Source: Cytophagales bacterium
Lineage (GTDB): Bacteria; Bacteroidota; Bacteroidia; Cytophagales; Cyclobacteriaceae
Length of the DNA stretch: 64,000 nt
NCBI GenBank assembly: GCA_033344775.1
Contig: JAWPMT010000005.1
Span: 2,673,001-2,737,000 of the forward strand
Reading direction: 5' to 3'
Made by a program: the position numbers and the translations under genes. The notes below the pieces were generated by a model. That model had not been told where the DNA came from. It did no database searches and worked only from the letters and a program-made list of their open reading frames with translations. The first letter of the stretch is position 1. The number at the start of each line of letters is the position of its first letter. This document shows, piece by piece, positions 9,768-19,031 of the stretch.

Positions 9768-10307
9768 TTACAACTTCAACGAATGCCCTAACTTCAGAAT
9801 CGCAGCCAGACTCAAGCTATCCGTAATCTCCCCATTCATGCACATGTCAAAAGCTTCCTGAAAAGGTACTTTTTTGATCTGCAGATCTTCTGTTTCATCA
9901 AACTCGGTTGCTCCCTGGGTCAACCCTTTGGCCGTGTAGCAAAAGCCCACTTCGTCAGTCACGGAATTAGACGTATGGATCTTCAGAAAGCAATCCCAGT
10001 CTTTGGCCTCAAGTCCGGTTTCTTCCTTTAGCTCGCGTTTTGCGGATTCCAAAGGGTCGATCGCCTCAGGACCTCCTCCCATAGGAATTTCCCACGAATA
10101 TTCATTCAAGGTATAACGCCACTGGCCCACCAGCCATGTATTGAGTTCCTCATCGAGGGGAACAATGGCTATCGCGAGGTTTTTGTAATGAACTCGCCCA
10201 TACAAACTATCTCCCCCTTGTGGGTTGATCACCTGTTCTTCGTGTACCGTAATCCAGGGGTTGTCGTAGACCTTTTTCGTTGACTTTAGCTTCCAGGGAT
10301 TTTCCAT
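9768..10307 (-). CDS. NUDIX hydrolase (ADP-ribose pyrophosphatase-like)
   Basis: The protein of about 179 residues starting at 10307 (MENPWKLKS) matches the ADP-ribose/ADP-sugar pyrophosphatase branch: an N-terminal strand domain, SWEIPMGGG before the box, then the Nudix helix ending REL-KEE-TGL. By my alignment the first glutamate position of the canonical box is occupied by isoleucine (EAIDPLESAKREL), while the metal-binding REUXEE part is intact. It probably hydrolyses a nucleoside diphosphate-linked sugar. A start at 10379 is possible but would place 24 unrelated residues before the fold and overlap the upstream gene. Confidence 0.85.
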   Translation of the reverse strand: MENPWKLKSTKKVYDNPWITVHEEQVINPQGGDSLYGRVHYKNLAIAIVPLDEELNTWLVGQWRYTLNEYSWEIPMGGGPEAIDPLESAKRELKEETGLEAKDWDCFLKIHTSNSVTDEVGFCYTAKGLTQGATEFDETEDLQIKKVPFQEAFDMCMNGEITDSLSLAAILKLGHSLKL

Positions 10308-10341
10308 TTGGCTAAAATCCTTTATTTCATTGAAATGAGGA

Positions 10342-11235
10342 CTACAACCCCAATTGTTTACGCAAGGCCCGGTCGGCATTGCTATTTTTTTGCCAGTAAG
10401 GGCTTTTCAAGGATTCCTTTCTCACAGCAGTAGTCGTTAAGCCCCGAGCCGTTTCTTCCCAACCCAGGATCTGAAAAGGAAAATTTCGTTCGAAATAAAT
10501 GTCCAGTGATCGATCATCATATTTCAAACTATACTTATGGTGCTTACTTTCTGAAAAGGCACTTTTGTCCATCACCACCAGGTTTCCCCTGGCAATCTTT
10601 GATCCAGCCTCGATGTGTTTCAATCTCAAGTGAAATGTCCCCGGAACAATCTTAAAAGAACCGGTCGGCAAGGTGGCTGGATTGATCCTGATCTTCGTCC
10701 ACAGTTCATCTTCAAGATAGACTTTATCCAATTTCTCGTTCACATCTCCTTCGGATTCAAAGTAGCTCAGTCCAGTCAGGGCGTAGTGGTTCTTTTCCAG
10801 ATTCAGCTGCATAAAAGTATGGCCACACCACTCTTGTGAGGAGGTCGAAACTTTCAACGTATTCGGATACTTGTCATAAGAAATAGGTGTGAAAACCGAA
10901 CTCATCATGGAATAGGGATAGATCCCTGTAATGAACTTCTTGGTAAAATTCAGTTTAAGCACCGACACATTATCGTCTCCTGCTCTTCCGGGATAGTCCA
11001 GCTTCACTTGTTTGGAGGCACTGAAAGGTTCTGTAACGAAGACCAGGACGGCATGCCCCTCATGGATCTCTCCATACCTCGCCTGCTGCAAAGAATAACT
11101 GGTCAGTTCCGCTTCTCCGGCATACCAGTAGTCATTGAACAGTTTGTTGTCCACCGGATCAATCTGTGTCGTTTGCGAGTAAGATTCGCAGGACATCAGA
11201 CATAGGAAACTTAGAAGAATAAGTAGGTTTTTCAT
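10342..11235 (-). CDS. Hypothetical lipoprotein, septum formation inhibitor Maf-like
   Basis: The product of about 297 residues starts at 11235 with a lipoprotein signal peptide (MKNLLILL, lipobox LMSC). The mature part is beta-rich, with conserved-looking blocks FNDYWYAGEAEL, YGEIHEGHAVLVFVTEPF and SSQEWCGHTFMQLNL. I recall similar Bacteroidota lipoproteins that databases label septum formation inhibitor Maf, but nothing here shows a Maf nucleotide pyrophosphatase fold, so I treat the function as unknown. It lies 34 bases upstream of the NUDIX gene on the same strand and may be cotranscribed. Confidence 0.65.
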   Translation of the reverse strand: MKNLLILLSFLCLMSCESYSQTTQIDPVDNKLFNDYWYAGEAELTSYSLQQARYGEIHEGHAVLVFVTEPFSASKQVKLDYPGRAGDDNVSVLKLNFTKKFITGIYPYSMMSSVFTPISYDKYPNTLKVSTSSQEWCGHTFMQLNLEKNHYALTGLSYFESEGDVNEKLDKVYLEDELWTKIRINPATLPTGSFKIVPGTFHLRLKHIEAGSKIARGNLVVMDKSAFSESKHHKYSLKYDDRSLDIYFERNFPFQILGWEETARGLTTTAVRKESLKSPYWQKNSNADRALRKQLGL

Positions 11236-11354
11236 AAGCTCAAAGATTAAGCGACATATGGATAACTCGCCTGACATTAAAAATAGTTCAAGCTGAATTT
11301 CATCAGTGACATAGGGTTGACACCCAGGCGCATTTCTTTGAAAAAAACTTGACA

Positions 11355-11801
11355 ATGGAAGCTCTGATCATCAAAGAAGAAATCCTGATCAATGGTACTA
11401 CACAGGAAGTTTGGGACGCCCTGATCAATCCTGAGAAAACCAAACGATACATGTTCAATTGCGAAGCTGTCTCAAACTGGAAAGTAGGCAGTCGGTTGTT
11501 ATGGAATGCCAACATCAATGGAAACCCCACAACTTTTGTGAGTGGCGTGGTGCGTGATTTTGAGCCTGAAAACAAATTGGTGTTCACCACTTTTGATCCA
11601 AATTCTTCAATTAAGGACATTCCGGAAAATCACATCCCAGTTACCTATACGTTAAGAGATAAAGCCGGTAAAACTTTCCTTACCGTCATGCAAGGGGATT
11701 TTTCCAGAGTAGCACAGGGTAGGAAAAGGTACGAAAGCACTATTGCCGGTGGGGGTTGGGCGAGTGTTTTGGCTGACTTAAAGAAGGTAGTAGAGCAATG
11801 A
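11355..11801 (+). CDS. SRPBCC (START/AHSA1-like) domain protein
   Basis: This 148-residue single-domain cytoplasmic protein begins with the typical AHSA1 strand and helix (IKEEILINGTTQEVWDALINPEKTKRYMF). It continues with WKVGSRLLW, VVRDFEPENKLVFTTFDP and a C-terminal helix (GGWASVLADLKKVVE). Members form a hydrophobic ligand cavity; the ligand cannot be inferred. An ATG at 11355 is preferred over a TTG two codons upstream. It is divergent from the lipoprotein at 10342-11235, with 119 bases between starts, and converges with the next lipoprotein gene. Confidence 0.85.
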   Translation: MEALIIKEEILINGTTQEVWDALINPEKTKRYMFNCEAVSNWKVGSRLLWNANINGNPTTFVSGVVRDFEPENKLVFTTFDPNSSIKDIPENHIPVTYTLRDKAGKTFLTVMQGDFSRVAQGRKRYESTIAGGGWASVLADLKKVVEQ

Positions 11802-11815
11802 GCTATTTAGTAATG

Positions 11816-12424
11816 TTAGTTCTCAACTTGAAAAATGGGTGACTGAACTTCAATTACTTCACCGTCCGAAAAATCAAAAGTGAAAGTGAAATTTTGATTG
11901 ATGGTGCTATCCGGCTGATCAAGAAGCTGAAAAATGATTTGAGAACCTACCTCACCAAATATCCAGGGGTCATTATTTTGACGATCAATAAATTGGTCTA
12001 TTGTTCCCTCATTTAGAAATCGTCCAGTTGCCTTGAACATGCCTGCCAGGTCATCTCCACTGTTGAACGTATTACCTCCAGTATAGATGGGTTGATCAGC
12101 AGTGATTTTTAAAGATTCGATGGATTGTGTCGGTTCTGGAAGCGCTGGTTCTCGGGCTTGTGCAACGTTTACTAACGAAAAACTATTCCCATGGCTTTGT
12201 GAAATTTCAAAATAATCAACCTCAGAGACAGAAATTCTTATCGCAGCCTCCTCATATTGCGTGCTGATAGAAAAGTCAAATTCTGAAGAGGTGTACCTAC
12301 CTACCTGAGCAATGACTTCTGTTATTCGGGTTCCTAATGAAGAATTCCCCGGATCAGTCACACATGCAATTGGGAAATGTGTCACTAGCGCGATGATCAA
12401 TAAGGTGAATGTTTGTTTTTTCAT
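11816..12424 (-). CDS. Hypothetical lipoprotein
   Basis: The protein has 202 residues, with a signal peptide and a lipobox-like IAC near residue 21. The mature part is beta-rich and contains a FTFTFDFSDGEVIEVQ segment near the end. No family was recognised. It is probably anchored in the outer or inner membrane. The gene converges with the SRPBCC gene, leaving only 14 bases between stops. Confidence 0.6.
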   Translation of the reverse strand: MKKQTFTLLIIALVTHFPIACVTDPGNSSLGTRITEVIAQVGRYTSSEFDFSISTQYEEAAIRISVSEVDYFEISQSHGNSFSLVNVAQAREPALPEPTQSIESLKITADQPIYTGGNTFNSGDDLAGMFKATGRFLNEGTIDQFIDRQNNDPWIFGEVGSQIIFQLLDQPDSTINQNFTFTFDFSDGEVIEVQSPIFQVEN

Positions 12425-12613
12425 TAGGAGTTGTTTTTTCGGACGTATTTACGCGGTGGACCCATTAATCTCCTCAAGGGTTTTTCACCCGTATTGATAA
12501 CATGGTCTCCACAATCTATTGATCAAGTTAATTGAATCCTTTCAAACGTTCCCATATGGTTAAGGGGATTTTCGCTTCATGCGGACAAATTTCTGCGATT
12601 GGATAAAGACGAT

Positions 12614-12653
12614 AAAAAAAATGCACCCTTACCCGAAGCGAGGTAAGGATGCA
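12614..12653 (-). terminator. Rho-independent terminator of the vWA gene
   Basis: On the minus strand a 12-bp stem (TGCATCCTTACC pairing with GGTAAGGGTGCA, one mismatch) is followed by eight T residues (the A run at 12614-12621). It lies 22 bases past the stop of the von Willebrand-type gene. This is the cleanest intrinsic terminator in the window. Confidence 0.85.
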
Positions 12654-12674
12654 TGGACACCTGGTTTGTGTTAA

Positions 12675-14561
12675 TTACTCTGAGCGGACGCTCAGCGTAT
12701 TTTGAAGCGCGCTTGCGGTCTCTACGAGATCCAAAAACTCCCGGCGATACCCAAATTCATCTTTGCCCACGGCACTTCTGGCCTGGGCAATTACCTGGTC
12801 ATAGGTTAGGTCGCCTTTGTAATCAGAATCCCTCAGTAACATTCCAAAACCCGCGACTGCACTTGCCCATTGCAAGTTGTCAGACATTCGAACAGCAGCT
12901 CCGGTAAGCGTTCTTTCGATCAGCTTACTTTTATTGCTATCCGGTTGCTTGTATCGGAATTTCACTGTTAACCACTCGTTGGTGTTCACTTTAGTTGAGT
13001 TGGGAACTTTCTTTTGGTATTTGAGTGGATCAACACTTCCCAAAAAGCTGCTTTCCACTCCGACAGGAATGATTTCGTAAAGAGCGGTCACCGTATGTCC
13101 GGCCCCAAGCTCTCCAGCATCTTTTTGGTCATCGTTGAAATCTTCGGCGGCCAGTAATCGGTTTTCGTAACCGATCAGTCGATAGGCCTGTACTTTGGCA
13201 GGATTGAATTCTACCTGAATTTTAACATCTTTGGCAATGGTGAACAGGGTGCTTCCAAATTCATTTACCAACACTTTTTTTGCTTCACGGATGTTGTCAA
13301 TGTAGGCGTAATTTCCGTTCCCTTTATCAGCGAGGGTCTCCATTTTATCATCCTTGTAGTTGCCCATACCAAAGCCAAGTACAGTCAGAAAAACTCCCTC
13401 TTCTCTTTTCTTTTCAATCAGTCGCTCCATGGCTGCATTGCTGGAAGCTCCGACATTAAAATCTCCATCCGTAGCCAGGATGATGCGGTTATTTCCACCT
13501 TTCACAAAATACTTTTGGGCCGTGGCATACGCCAATTCGATCCCTTCTCCACCAGCAGTTGACCCTCCGGCCGACAAATTATCCAGTGCCTCGATAATGC
13601 CCTTTTTATCTGCCCCCGAAGTAGAAGGCAATACCATTCCGGCAGCTCCCGCATACACCACCATGGCCACACGATCTTGTGGCCGCATTTCATTGACCAA
13701 CATTTTGAGAGAGGCTTTCAAAAGCGGCAATTTATTTGGGGCTTGCATGGAACCTGATACATCAACCAGAAAAACCAGGTTGGATGCAGGAAGCTCATCC
13801 GTTTCGATTGACTTTCCTTGCAATCCAACATGTACCATTAAATGATCTTCATTCCAGGGTGCCGGAGAGATTTCGGAATGAATGGCAAATGGATCCTCAG
13901 CTGTAGGCTGTTCATAATCGTAAGTGAAGTAGTTGACCATTTCTTCAATGCGCACCGCATCTTTAGGAGGCATATTTCCATAGTTCAGGAACCTACGCAT
14001 GTTGCTGTACGATGCAGCATCCACGTCGATAGAAAAAGTAGATAAGGCCTGGTCTAGAGGTTTCAAAAATCCATTCTCATGGATAGTACTGTAGCCTTCG
14101 GTGTTGAAATCGGGGGTTGCTTCGTAGATGGGGCTAACCATATGACTTCTCATATAACTCATGTCATGCATGGGCTGACCGGGAGAGGCTGCTGCCTTTC
14201 TTGATGCTTTCTTCCTTCTCGAACGGTCGGATTTGCCATAAGCCATTACTACCACTTCCTGTAGTTCTACCTCGTCCGATTCCATGGCCACGTTGATGAT
14301 CTTGCGACCTTTTACTTTTATTTCCTCGGCCACAAGTCCAATGAATGTGAACACCAACACACTTTTTTCATGAGGAACTTCAATGGCATAAAAACCATTG
14401 AGATCCGTAACAGTGCCCCGAGTGGATCCTTTGACCTGAACATTCACTCCGGGCAAAGCTTCTCCATCGGTCTTGGAAGTGACAGTACCCGTTACAAAAT
14501 GGGCCCCCTCGATCTGGAGTCCAAAGAAACCTACTAAAAGGAAGATCATTAACTTATGCAT
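12675..14561 (-). CDS. von Willebrand factor type A protein with carboxypeptidase-regulatory N-domain
   Basis: The product has about 629 residues from the start at 14561; a start at 14588 would add nine. It has a signal peptide, then a CarboxypepD-reg-like beta domain (GTVTSKTDGEALPGVNV, about residues 25-100) as found in TonB-linked proteins. Next come a YfbK-type leader, a vWA domain from about residue 260 with an intact MIDAS (DVSGSM, later ATDGDFN), and a C-terminal DUF3520 domain. It is probably a surface or periplasmic adhesion or assembly factor. It is divergently transcribed from the ECF sigma factor gene, so shared regulation is plausible. It ends in an intrinsic terminator. Confidence 0.9.
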   Translation of the reverse strand: MHKLMIFLLVGFFGLQIEGAHFVTGTVTSKTDGEALPGVNVQVKGSTRGTVTDLNGFYAIEVPHEKSVLVFTFIGLVAEEIKVKGRKIINVAMESDEVELQEVVVMAYGKSDRSRRKKASRKAAASPGQPMHDMSYMRSHMVSPIYEATPDFNTEGYSTIHENGFLKPLDQALSTFSIDVDAASYSNMRRFLNYGNMPPKDAVRIEEMVNYFTYDYEQPTAEDPFAIHSEISPAPWNEDHLMVHVGLQGKSIETDELPASNLVFLVDVSGSMQAPNKLPLLKASLKMLVNEMRPQDRVAMVVYAGAAGMVLPSTSGADKKGIIEALDNLSAGGSTAGGEGIELAYATAQKYFVKGGNNRIILATDGDFNVGASSNAAMERLIEKKREEGVFLTVLGFGMGNYKDDKMETLADKGNGNYAYIDNIREAKKVLVNEFGSTLFTIAKDVKIQVEFNPAKVQAYRLIGYENRLLAAEDFNDDQKDAGELGAGHTVTALYEIIPVGVESSFLGSVDPLKYQKKVPNSTKVNTNEWLTVKFRYKQPDSNKSKLIERTLTGAAVRMSDNLQWASAVAGFGMLLRDSDYKGDLTYDQVIAQARSAVGKDEFGYRREFLDLVETASALQNTLSVRSE

Positions 14562-14678
14562 GGTAACTTTGTTTTTGTGTTCGTCCATTGAGATGCAGGA
14601 TGGCCCCAGATTCCATAAAAAATTTTTAAAAAAAATTATCATAGAGGTTAAATAGCTGTTTATCAATCTGTTGCGAAA

Positions 14679-15257
14679 GTGAGGGTGTCTAAAAAATTTG
14701 AGGATGTATCGGACGCGGAGCTGTTGAAGCGCTATGTTGAGACAGCTGATTTGGAGTATTTTGGCCAACTCTACGATCGCTATCTACACCTGATCTATGG
14801 TCTTTGCATGAAGTACTTCAATTCCTCCGAAGACAGTAAAGACGCAACAATGGAGATTTTTGAACATGTTTCGACTGCTGCATTAAGTAAAGAAGTGACC
14901 CACTTTAAGTCCTGGTTATACGTGATCAGTAAGAACCATTGTTTAATGCAGCTTCGTAAAAAGCAGCGCCAGGAAGAAAAAAATCATGTTCCATTTATGG
15001 AATCTGCTGCGGATGTGCATCTTATCTATGAAGAAGACCAAATTGATAAAGACATTGAGGCGTTAACCGCCTGTATTGAAACGTTAAAAGAAGAGCAAAA
15101 ACGATGTGTTTCTTTATTTTACCTTAAGAAAAAAAGCTACAGAGAGGTAGAATTGATCACAGAGTTATCGGCTAAAGCGGTGAAAAGTGCCATTCAAAAT
15201 GGAAAACGTAATTTGAAAATCTGTGTAGAAGCGCGATTGAAAGTACTGAATGAGTAA
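14679..15257 (+). CDS. ECF-type RNA polymerase sigma factor
   Basis: The 192-residue protein has a region 2 helix set (ELLKRYVETADLEYFGQLYDRYLHLIYG, then KDATMEIFEHV and FKSWLYVISKNHCL). A region 4 HTH follows (LKEEQKRCVSLFYLKKKSYREVELITELSAKAVKSAIQNGKRNLK), the normal order and length for an ECF sigma. The start is GTG at 14679, or a second GTG at 14685. Its 3' end overlaps the next gene by eight bases, so the partner protein is translationally coupled. It probably directs transcription of this cluster, including the divergent vWA gene, under control of the partner. Confidence 0.93.
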   Translation: MRVSKKFEDVSDAELLKRYVETADLEYFGQLYDRYLHLIYGLCMKYFNSSEDSKDATMEIFEHVSTAALSKEVTHFKSWLYVISKNHCLMQLRKKQRQEEKNHVPFMESAADVHLIYEEDQIDKDIEALTACIETLKEEQKRCVSLFYLKKKSYREVELITELSAKAVKSAIQNGKRNLKICVEARLKVLNE

Positions 15258-16626
15258 GCAACCCACATATCGTTCTGATCAAGAGGACTTTGAAAAGTAC
15301 TTCGGCGACGAGCTATCTGAAAAGGAGCGCCATGATCTGGAAAGTCGTGCCCTGGAGGATGCTTTTGAAGCGGAGGCCATGGAGGGATGGGAAGAAGTGC
15401 CTGTAGAAACTGCTCAAGCCGATCTTACCGACTTACGTGAAAGGCTTCAAACGAACAATAAAAAATCCTTCAATTGGATCAAAATTGCGGCAGCTATTGT
15501 ATTGTTACTGGTTGCTAGTGTGGTGTTATTGACCAATATCAACCAGCATCCGGAATTGATGGTTCAGGATGCTAAAGCAGAAGAATCGCCTGTTAAGGCA
15601 ATGGAATCGGCAAAATTAAAAGCCTCTGCTCCCATTGAAAAAGAGCAAAGTCCTGCACCCATACCAGAGGAGTCCAAAGTTTCAGAAGAAATAAAAGAAG
15701 TAATCAGCACGCCAACAAACGATGATTTATTGGCCTCTACCAACACCACTGAGCCCGACGAATCATTGGTTGATCGATCCAGAGTAAATGCTCCTGTGCT
15801 CCAATCTAGATTGCAAGTTGGCAATGAAAATACCGTGGGTGCACTTGATGTTACTGAAATGGATATAGTCGAGAGCGATGCAGAAGTTCCTGTGCAGGTT
15901 TTAGCAGCTGAAGGTCAGGACCAGAGAGCCGTCAAGCTACGTCAAGAATCAACGGGATTTGAAGTAGCTGCTAATGACTATTTTGAAGTAAAGAGCAAAA
16001 GCGGTTGGAACTTTCGCCAAATACAGGGAAATGTCATGGATAAAAACGGAGAAATCGTGTCCGATGCACGCATTGTCTTGAATGGAACTCCGATTCTGGC
16101 AGTCTCAGACTTAAATGGGAAGTTTGAAATGGCGATCCCAGATAGCCTGGAGACCCCTACGCTGACGTTTTCTTCCCTAGGATACAATCAATTGAATTAT
16201 GAAATCAATTCACGTGATTCGTTTGATGTGGTGTTGGACCGTGATGACCTGCCTGAATTAACCAGTGCTCATGTATCGAATCAAGCAGCTCGAAAATTTA
16301 GCACAGATGTATATGACGATAATGAGCTATCAGATTTTGTCTCGGCCTCTCCAAAAGTGGGGATCAAGAAGTTTGAGAAATATCTGAAAAAGAATACCCA
16401 CATACCTGAAGTAGCAAAACGCATGGGAGTAACAGGTACGGTCCTGATTTCCTTCAAGGTAAATGTCACCGGAGAATTAACAGATTTCCAAGTGATCCGA
16501 GGTTTAGGTGCCGGGTGTGATGAAGAAGCTGTAAGAGTAGTCAAAGAAGGTCCTCAATGGACTCCTGCAACCTCTGGTGGACAGGCTGTACCAGTAACCT
16601 CCGAAGTTGAGGTGCAATTCAATTAG
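15250..16626 (+). CDS. Membrane protein with anti-sigma-like N-terminus, regulatory beta domain and TonB C-terminal domain
   Basis: The 458-residue protein has a cytoplasmic acidic stretch of about 70 residues (EDFEKYFGDELSEKERHDLE) and one transmembrane helix (about residues 77-97). A low-complexity linker follows, then a CarboxypepD-reg-like domain (about 255-330) and a TonB C-terminal domain (about 370-458, ending TPATSGGQAVPVTSEVEVQF). The N-terminus sits where anti-sigma factors lie in Bacteroidota sigma operons and may bind the sigma factor encoded just upstream; no classical zinc motif is visible. The periplasmic TonB domain could touch an outer-membrane transducer. It overlaps prmC at the 3' ends by four bases. 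Confidence 0.85.
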   Translation: MSKQPTYRSDQEDFEKYFGDELSEKERHDLESRALEDAFEAEAMEGWEEVPVETAQADLTDLRERLQTNNKKSFNWIKIAAAIVLLLVASVVLLTNINQHPELMVQDAKAEESPVKAMESAKLKASAPIEKEQSPAPIPEESKVSEEIKEVISTPTNDDLLASTNTTEPDESLVDRSRVNAPVLQSRLQVGNENTVGALDVTEMDIVESDAEVPVQVLAAEGQDQRAVKLRQESTGFEVAANDYFEVKSKSGWNFRQIQGNVMDKNGEIVSDARIVLNGTPILAVSDLNGKFEMAIPDSLETPTLTFSSLGYNQLNYEINSRDSFDVVLDRDDLPELTSAHVSNQAARKFSTDVYDDNELSDFVSASPKVGIKKFEKYLKKNTHIPEVAKRMGVTGTVLISFKVNVTGELTDFQVIRGLGAGCDEEAVRVVKEGPQWTPATSGGQAVPVTSEVEVQFN

Positions 16627-17483
16627 ACTTTCCACCTTCCAGAAACGATCCTCGCCTTGTCCTGAAAGTCTTTGTGCAATAACACCTGCTCATATCCCAA
16701 ATTTTCGAGCAGTGCCAGCATCTCCGCTCCAAATTGTTCATTGATCTCGAAATACAATTTCCCTCCCTGGGTCAGGTAATCTCTTCCCTTTTCGCCGATC
16801 TCACGATAAAACAACAAGGGGTCTTCATTGGGAACAAAGAGTGCTTTGGCAGGTTCATGGTCCAACACATTAGCTCGCATGTCTTTCTTTTCCTCTTCTC
16901 TGATATAAGGTGGATTAGAAACGATCACATCAAATTTCTCCTCATGTGATGGCCACGCTTTCAGTGCATTCACGACTTCAAATTGTACTGAAACATTCAA
17001 GTTATCAGCATTTTTTTGAGCGACATTTAATGCCCCAGGGTCCACATCCCAACCCCAAACATTTGCGCCAGCTATTGACTTGGCCAGGCCAATAGCGATG
17101 CACCCACTTCCCGTGCCTATGTCCAAAATCAATTTTGCCTGAGGGTTGTCCTGGCTGACCTTCAGCACCAGTTCTTCTGTTTCGGGCCGTGGAATTAACA
17201 CGGATGAATTAACCAGATATTGCTCACCGAGAAATTCAGCATAGCCCAAGACATATTGAATGGGCTCTCCTTTAGTCACACGATCTAAGACCATTAGAAA
17301 TTGATCCCGTGCTTCTTGACCCTGCCTTTGACTTTTTTTCATGGCGATATCCATTCGGGAAAACCCTAATATATCTTCCATCAGCCAACGGACATTGGCA
17401 GCAGACTCCTCTTTTTCGTAGGTATGGGACAATTTTTCAACAGCGCTTTGAAAAATCTGGAAAGCATTGAACGAACTATCCAT
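16623..17483 (-). CDS. prmC: Peptide chain release factor N5-glutamine methyltransferase
   Basis: PrmC methylates the glutamine of the GGQ motif in release factors using S-adenosylmethionine, raising termination efficiency. The 286-residue protein has the N-terminal helical substrate domain (about 1-80), the SAM-binding LDIGTGSGCIAIGLA loop, and the catalytic NPPYI tetrad near residue 188. Length and order match the family. It converges with the TonB-domain gene and is divergent from ribD with 26 bases between starts. Confidence 0.95.
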   Translation of the reverse strand: MDSSFNAFQIFQSAVEKLSHTYEKEESAANVRWLMEDILGFSRMDIAMKKSQRQGQEARDQFLMVLDRVTKGEPIQYVLGYAEFLGEQYLVNSSVLIPRPETEELVLKVSQDNPQAKLILDIGTGSGCIAIGLAKSIAGANVWGWDVDPGALNVAQKNADNLNVSVQFEVVNALKAWPSHEEKFDVIVSNPPYIREEEKKDMRANVLDHEPAKALFVPNEDPLLFYREIGEKGRDYLTQGGKLYFEINEQFGAEMLALLENLGYEQVLLHKDFQDKARIVSGRWKV

Positions 17484-17509
17484 AGATTCGCGAAGTTATT
17501 GCTATCTAA

Positions 17510-18544
17510 ATGAGCAACGAAGTTCACCACGAGGAATATATGCGACGGGCCATTGAGCTGGCAGCATTAGGTTTGGGAAGTACCAGTCCCAATCCACTGG
17601 TGGGATGTGTCATCGTTAAAGAAGGTATTATCATTGGCGAGGGATATCACAAACAATATGGTCAGGCACATGCAGAAGTCAACGCGGTTCGGTCCGTTGG
17701 AAATCCCGAAAATGTAATAGGCGCCATAGCTTATGTCACGCTTGAACCATGTACTTTTCATGGCAAGACCCCACCTTGTACGGACTTGTTGATCAAACAT
17801 CAGGTTAAAAAAGTCGTCATCGGTGCGCTGGATCCTCATGAACGGGTGAATGGCGTTGGCGTAGAACGATTACGTTCAAGTGGTATTGAAGTGGAAACTG
17901 GCCTTCTGGAAGAACAATACCGACATCTCAACCGTAGATTCTTCACCTTCTATGAAGAAAAACGCCCTTATATCATTTTGAAGTGGGCCACCACCAGTGA
18001 TGGATTTATTGCCCGTAAGAACTTCGATTCCAAATGGATCAGCAATGCAAAATCAAGGCAACTGGTTCATAAATGGCGATCAGAAGAGGATGCGATCCTC
18101 GTAGGAAAGAATACGGCTAAATATGACAACCCCTCTTTGACCGTTAGAGAATGGAATGGCAGCAATCCAACAAGAATACTGGTCGACCTAAATCTGGAGC
18201 TTTCACCTAAAGGAAATCTCTGGGATGAAGCTGCTCCTACCTTGATTTTCAACTCCAAAATAGCCAAACAAGAAGGTATGCACGAATGGGTGCAGGTTGA
18301 TGCCCAACAGTATGAAGAGGAATTACTTGCGCAATTGCATCAAAGAAAAATCAATAGTTTGATCATTGAAGGAGGGTCGAAAACGCTACAAGGGTTTATT
18401 CAAAAAGGACTCTGGGATGAAGCTCGGATATTCCAAAGTGAGCAACATTTTGGGGAAGGTATAGCAGCTCCGGAGATTTCCGGGAATTTGATCGAAGAAA
18501 AATGCGTTGAAAAAGATACATTGAAGATTTTACACAAGGGCTGA
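17510..18544 (+). CDS. ribD: Bifunctional riboflavin biosynthesis deaminase/reductase
   Basis: RibD carries out the deamination of diaminohydroxyphosphoribosylaminopyrimidine and the following NADPH-dependent side-chain reduction. The N-terminal deaminase has the zinc motif HAEVNAV near residue 50 and PCTFHGKTPPC; the C-terminal reductase follows from about residue 145 (YIILKWATTSDGFIA, later IIEGGSKTLQGFI). Length is typical. No FMN riboswitch fits in the 26-base gap before it. It is followed after one base by msrC, probably in the same mRNA. Confidence 0.95.
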   Translation: MSNEVHHEEYMRRAIELAALGLGSTSPNPLVGCVIVKEGIIIGEGYHKQYGQAHAEVNAVRSVGNPENVIGAIAYVTLEPCTFHGKTPPCTDLLIKHQVKKVVIGALDPHERVNGVGVERLRSSGIEVETGLLEEQYRHLNRRFFTFYEEKRPYIILKWATTSDGFIARKNFDSKWISNAKSRQLVHKWRSEEDAILVGKNTAKYDNPSLTVREWNGSNPTRILVDLNLELSPKGNLWDEAAPTLIFNSKIAKQEGMHEWVQVDAQQYEEELLAQLHQRKINSLIIEGGSKTLQGFIQKGLWDEARIFQSEQHFGEGIAAPEISGNLIEEKCVEKDTLKILHKG

Positions 18545-18545
18545 C

Positions 18546-19031
18546 ATGGCAGAGGAACTACACATCACCGAATCAACAGATAAAAAAGAAAAATACGAAT
18601 CGTTATTACCGCAAATTGAGGCACTGGTCACTACAGAAGAAGACCAAATTGCTAACATGGCCAACGTGGCTTCTGCCCTGAAATACGGCATGGATTTCTT
18701 TTGGGTAGGCTTTTACATCGTAAAAGAAGACGAATTGGTGCTTGGGCCGTTTCAGGGGCCAATTGCCTGTACACGCATCCGTAAAGGCAAGGGTGTTTGC
18801 GGTACTTCGTGGGAGAAGGCCGAGACCATCATTGTTCCTGATGTAGATGAATTTCCCGGACACATCGCTTGCAGTAGCGATAGCAAATCCGAGATCGTGG
18901 TTCCCGGAATATCCAACGGAGAAGTGAAATGGATCCTCGATGTAGACAGTACAGAGGTCAATAGCTTTGATGCTACCGACCAGTACTATCTAGAGCGATT
19001 GTGCAATTATCTGCTGCCGAAAAACAGCTGA
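18546..19031 (+). CDS. msrC: Free methionine-(R)-sulfoxide reductase (GAF domain)
   Basis: This 161-residue single GAF-domain protein reduces free methionine R-sulfoxide. The three cysteines of the fRMsr family are present in CTRI, GVCG and IACSSDSKSEIVVP, along with the DVDEFPGHIAC substrate loop. It starts one base after ribD. Its 3' end overlaps the convergent STAS-like gene by 25 bases. Confidence 0.93.
   Translation: MAEELHITESTDKKEKYESLLPQIEALVTTEEDQIANMANVASALKYGMDFFWVGFYIVKEDELVLGPFQGPIACTRIRKGKGVCGTSWEKAETIIVPDVDEFPGHIACSSDSKSEIVVPGISNGEVKWILDVDSTEVNSFDATDQYYLERLCNYLLPKNS

Noticed and set aside
11303-11620. Minus-strand frame overlapping the SRPBCC gene
   Set aside because: It is antisense to a clear AHSA1-type domain and shows no family features of its own.
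17484-17509. FMN riboswitch before ribD
   Set aside because: The gap to the divergent prmC gene is only 26 bases, too short for the aptamer, and no conserved aptamer sequence was seen.
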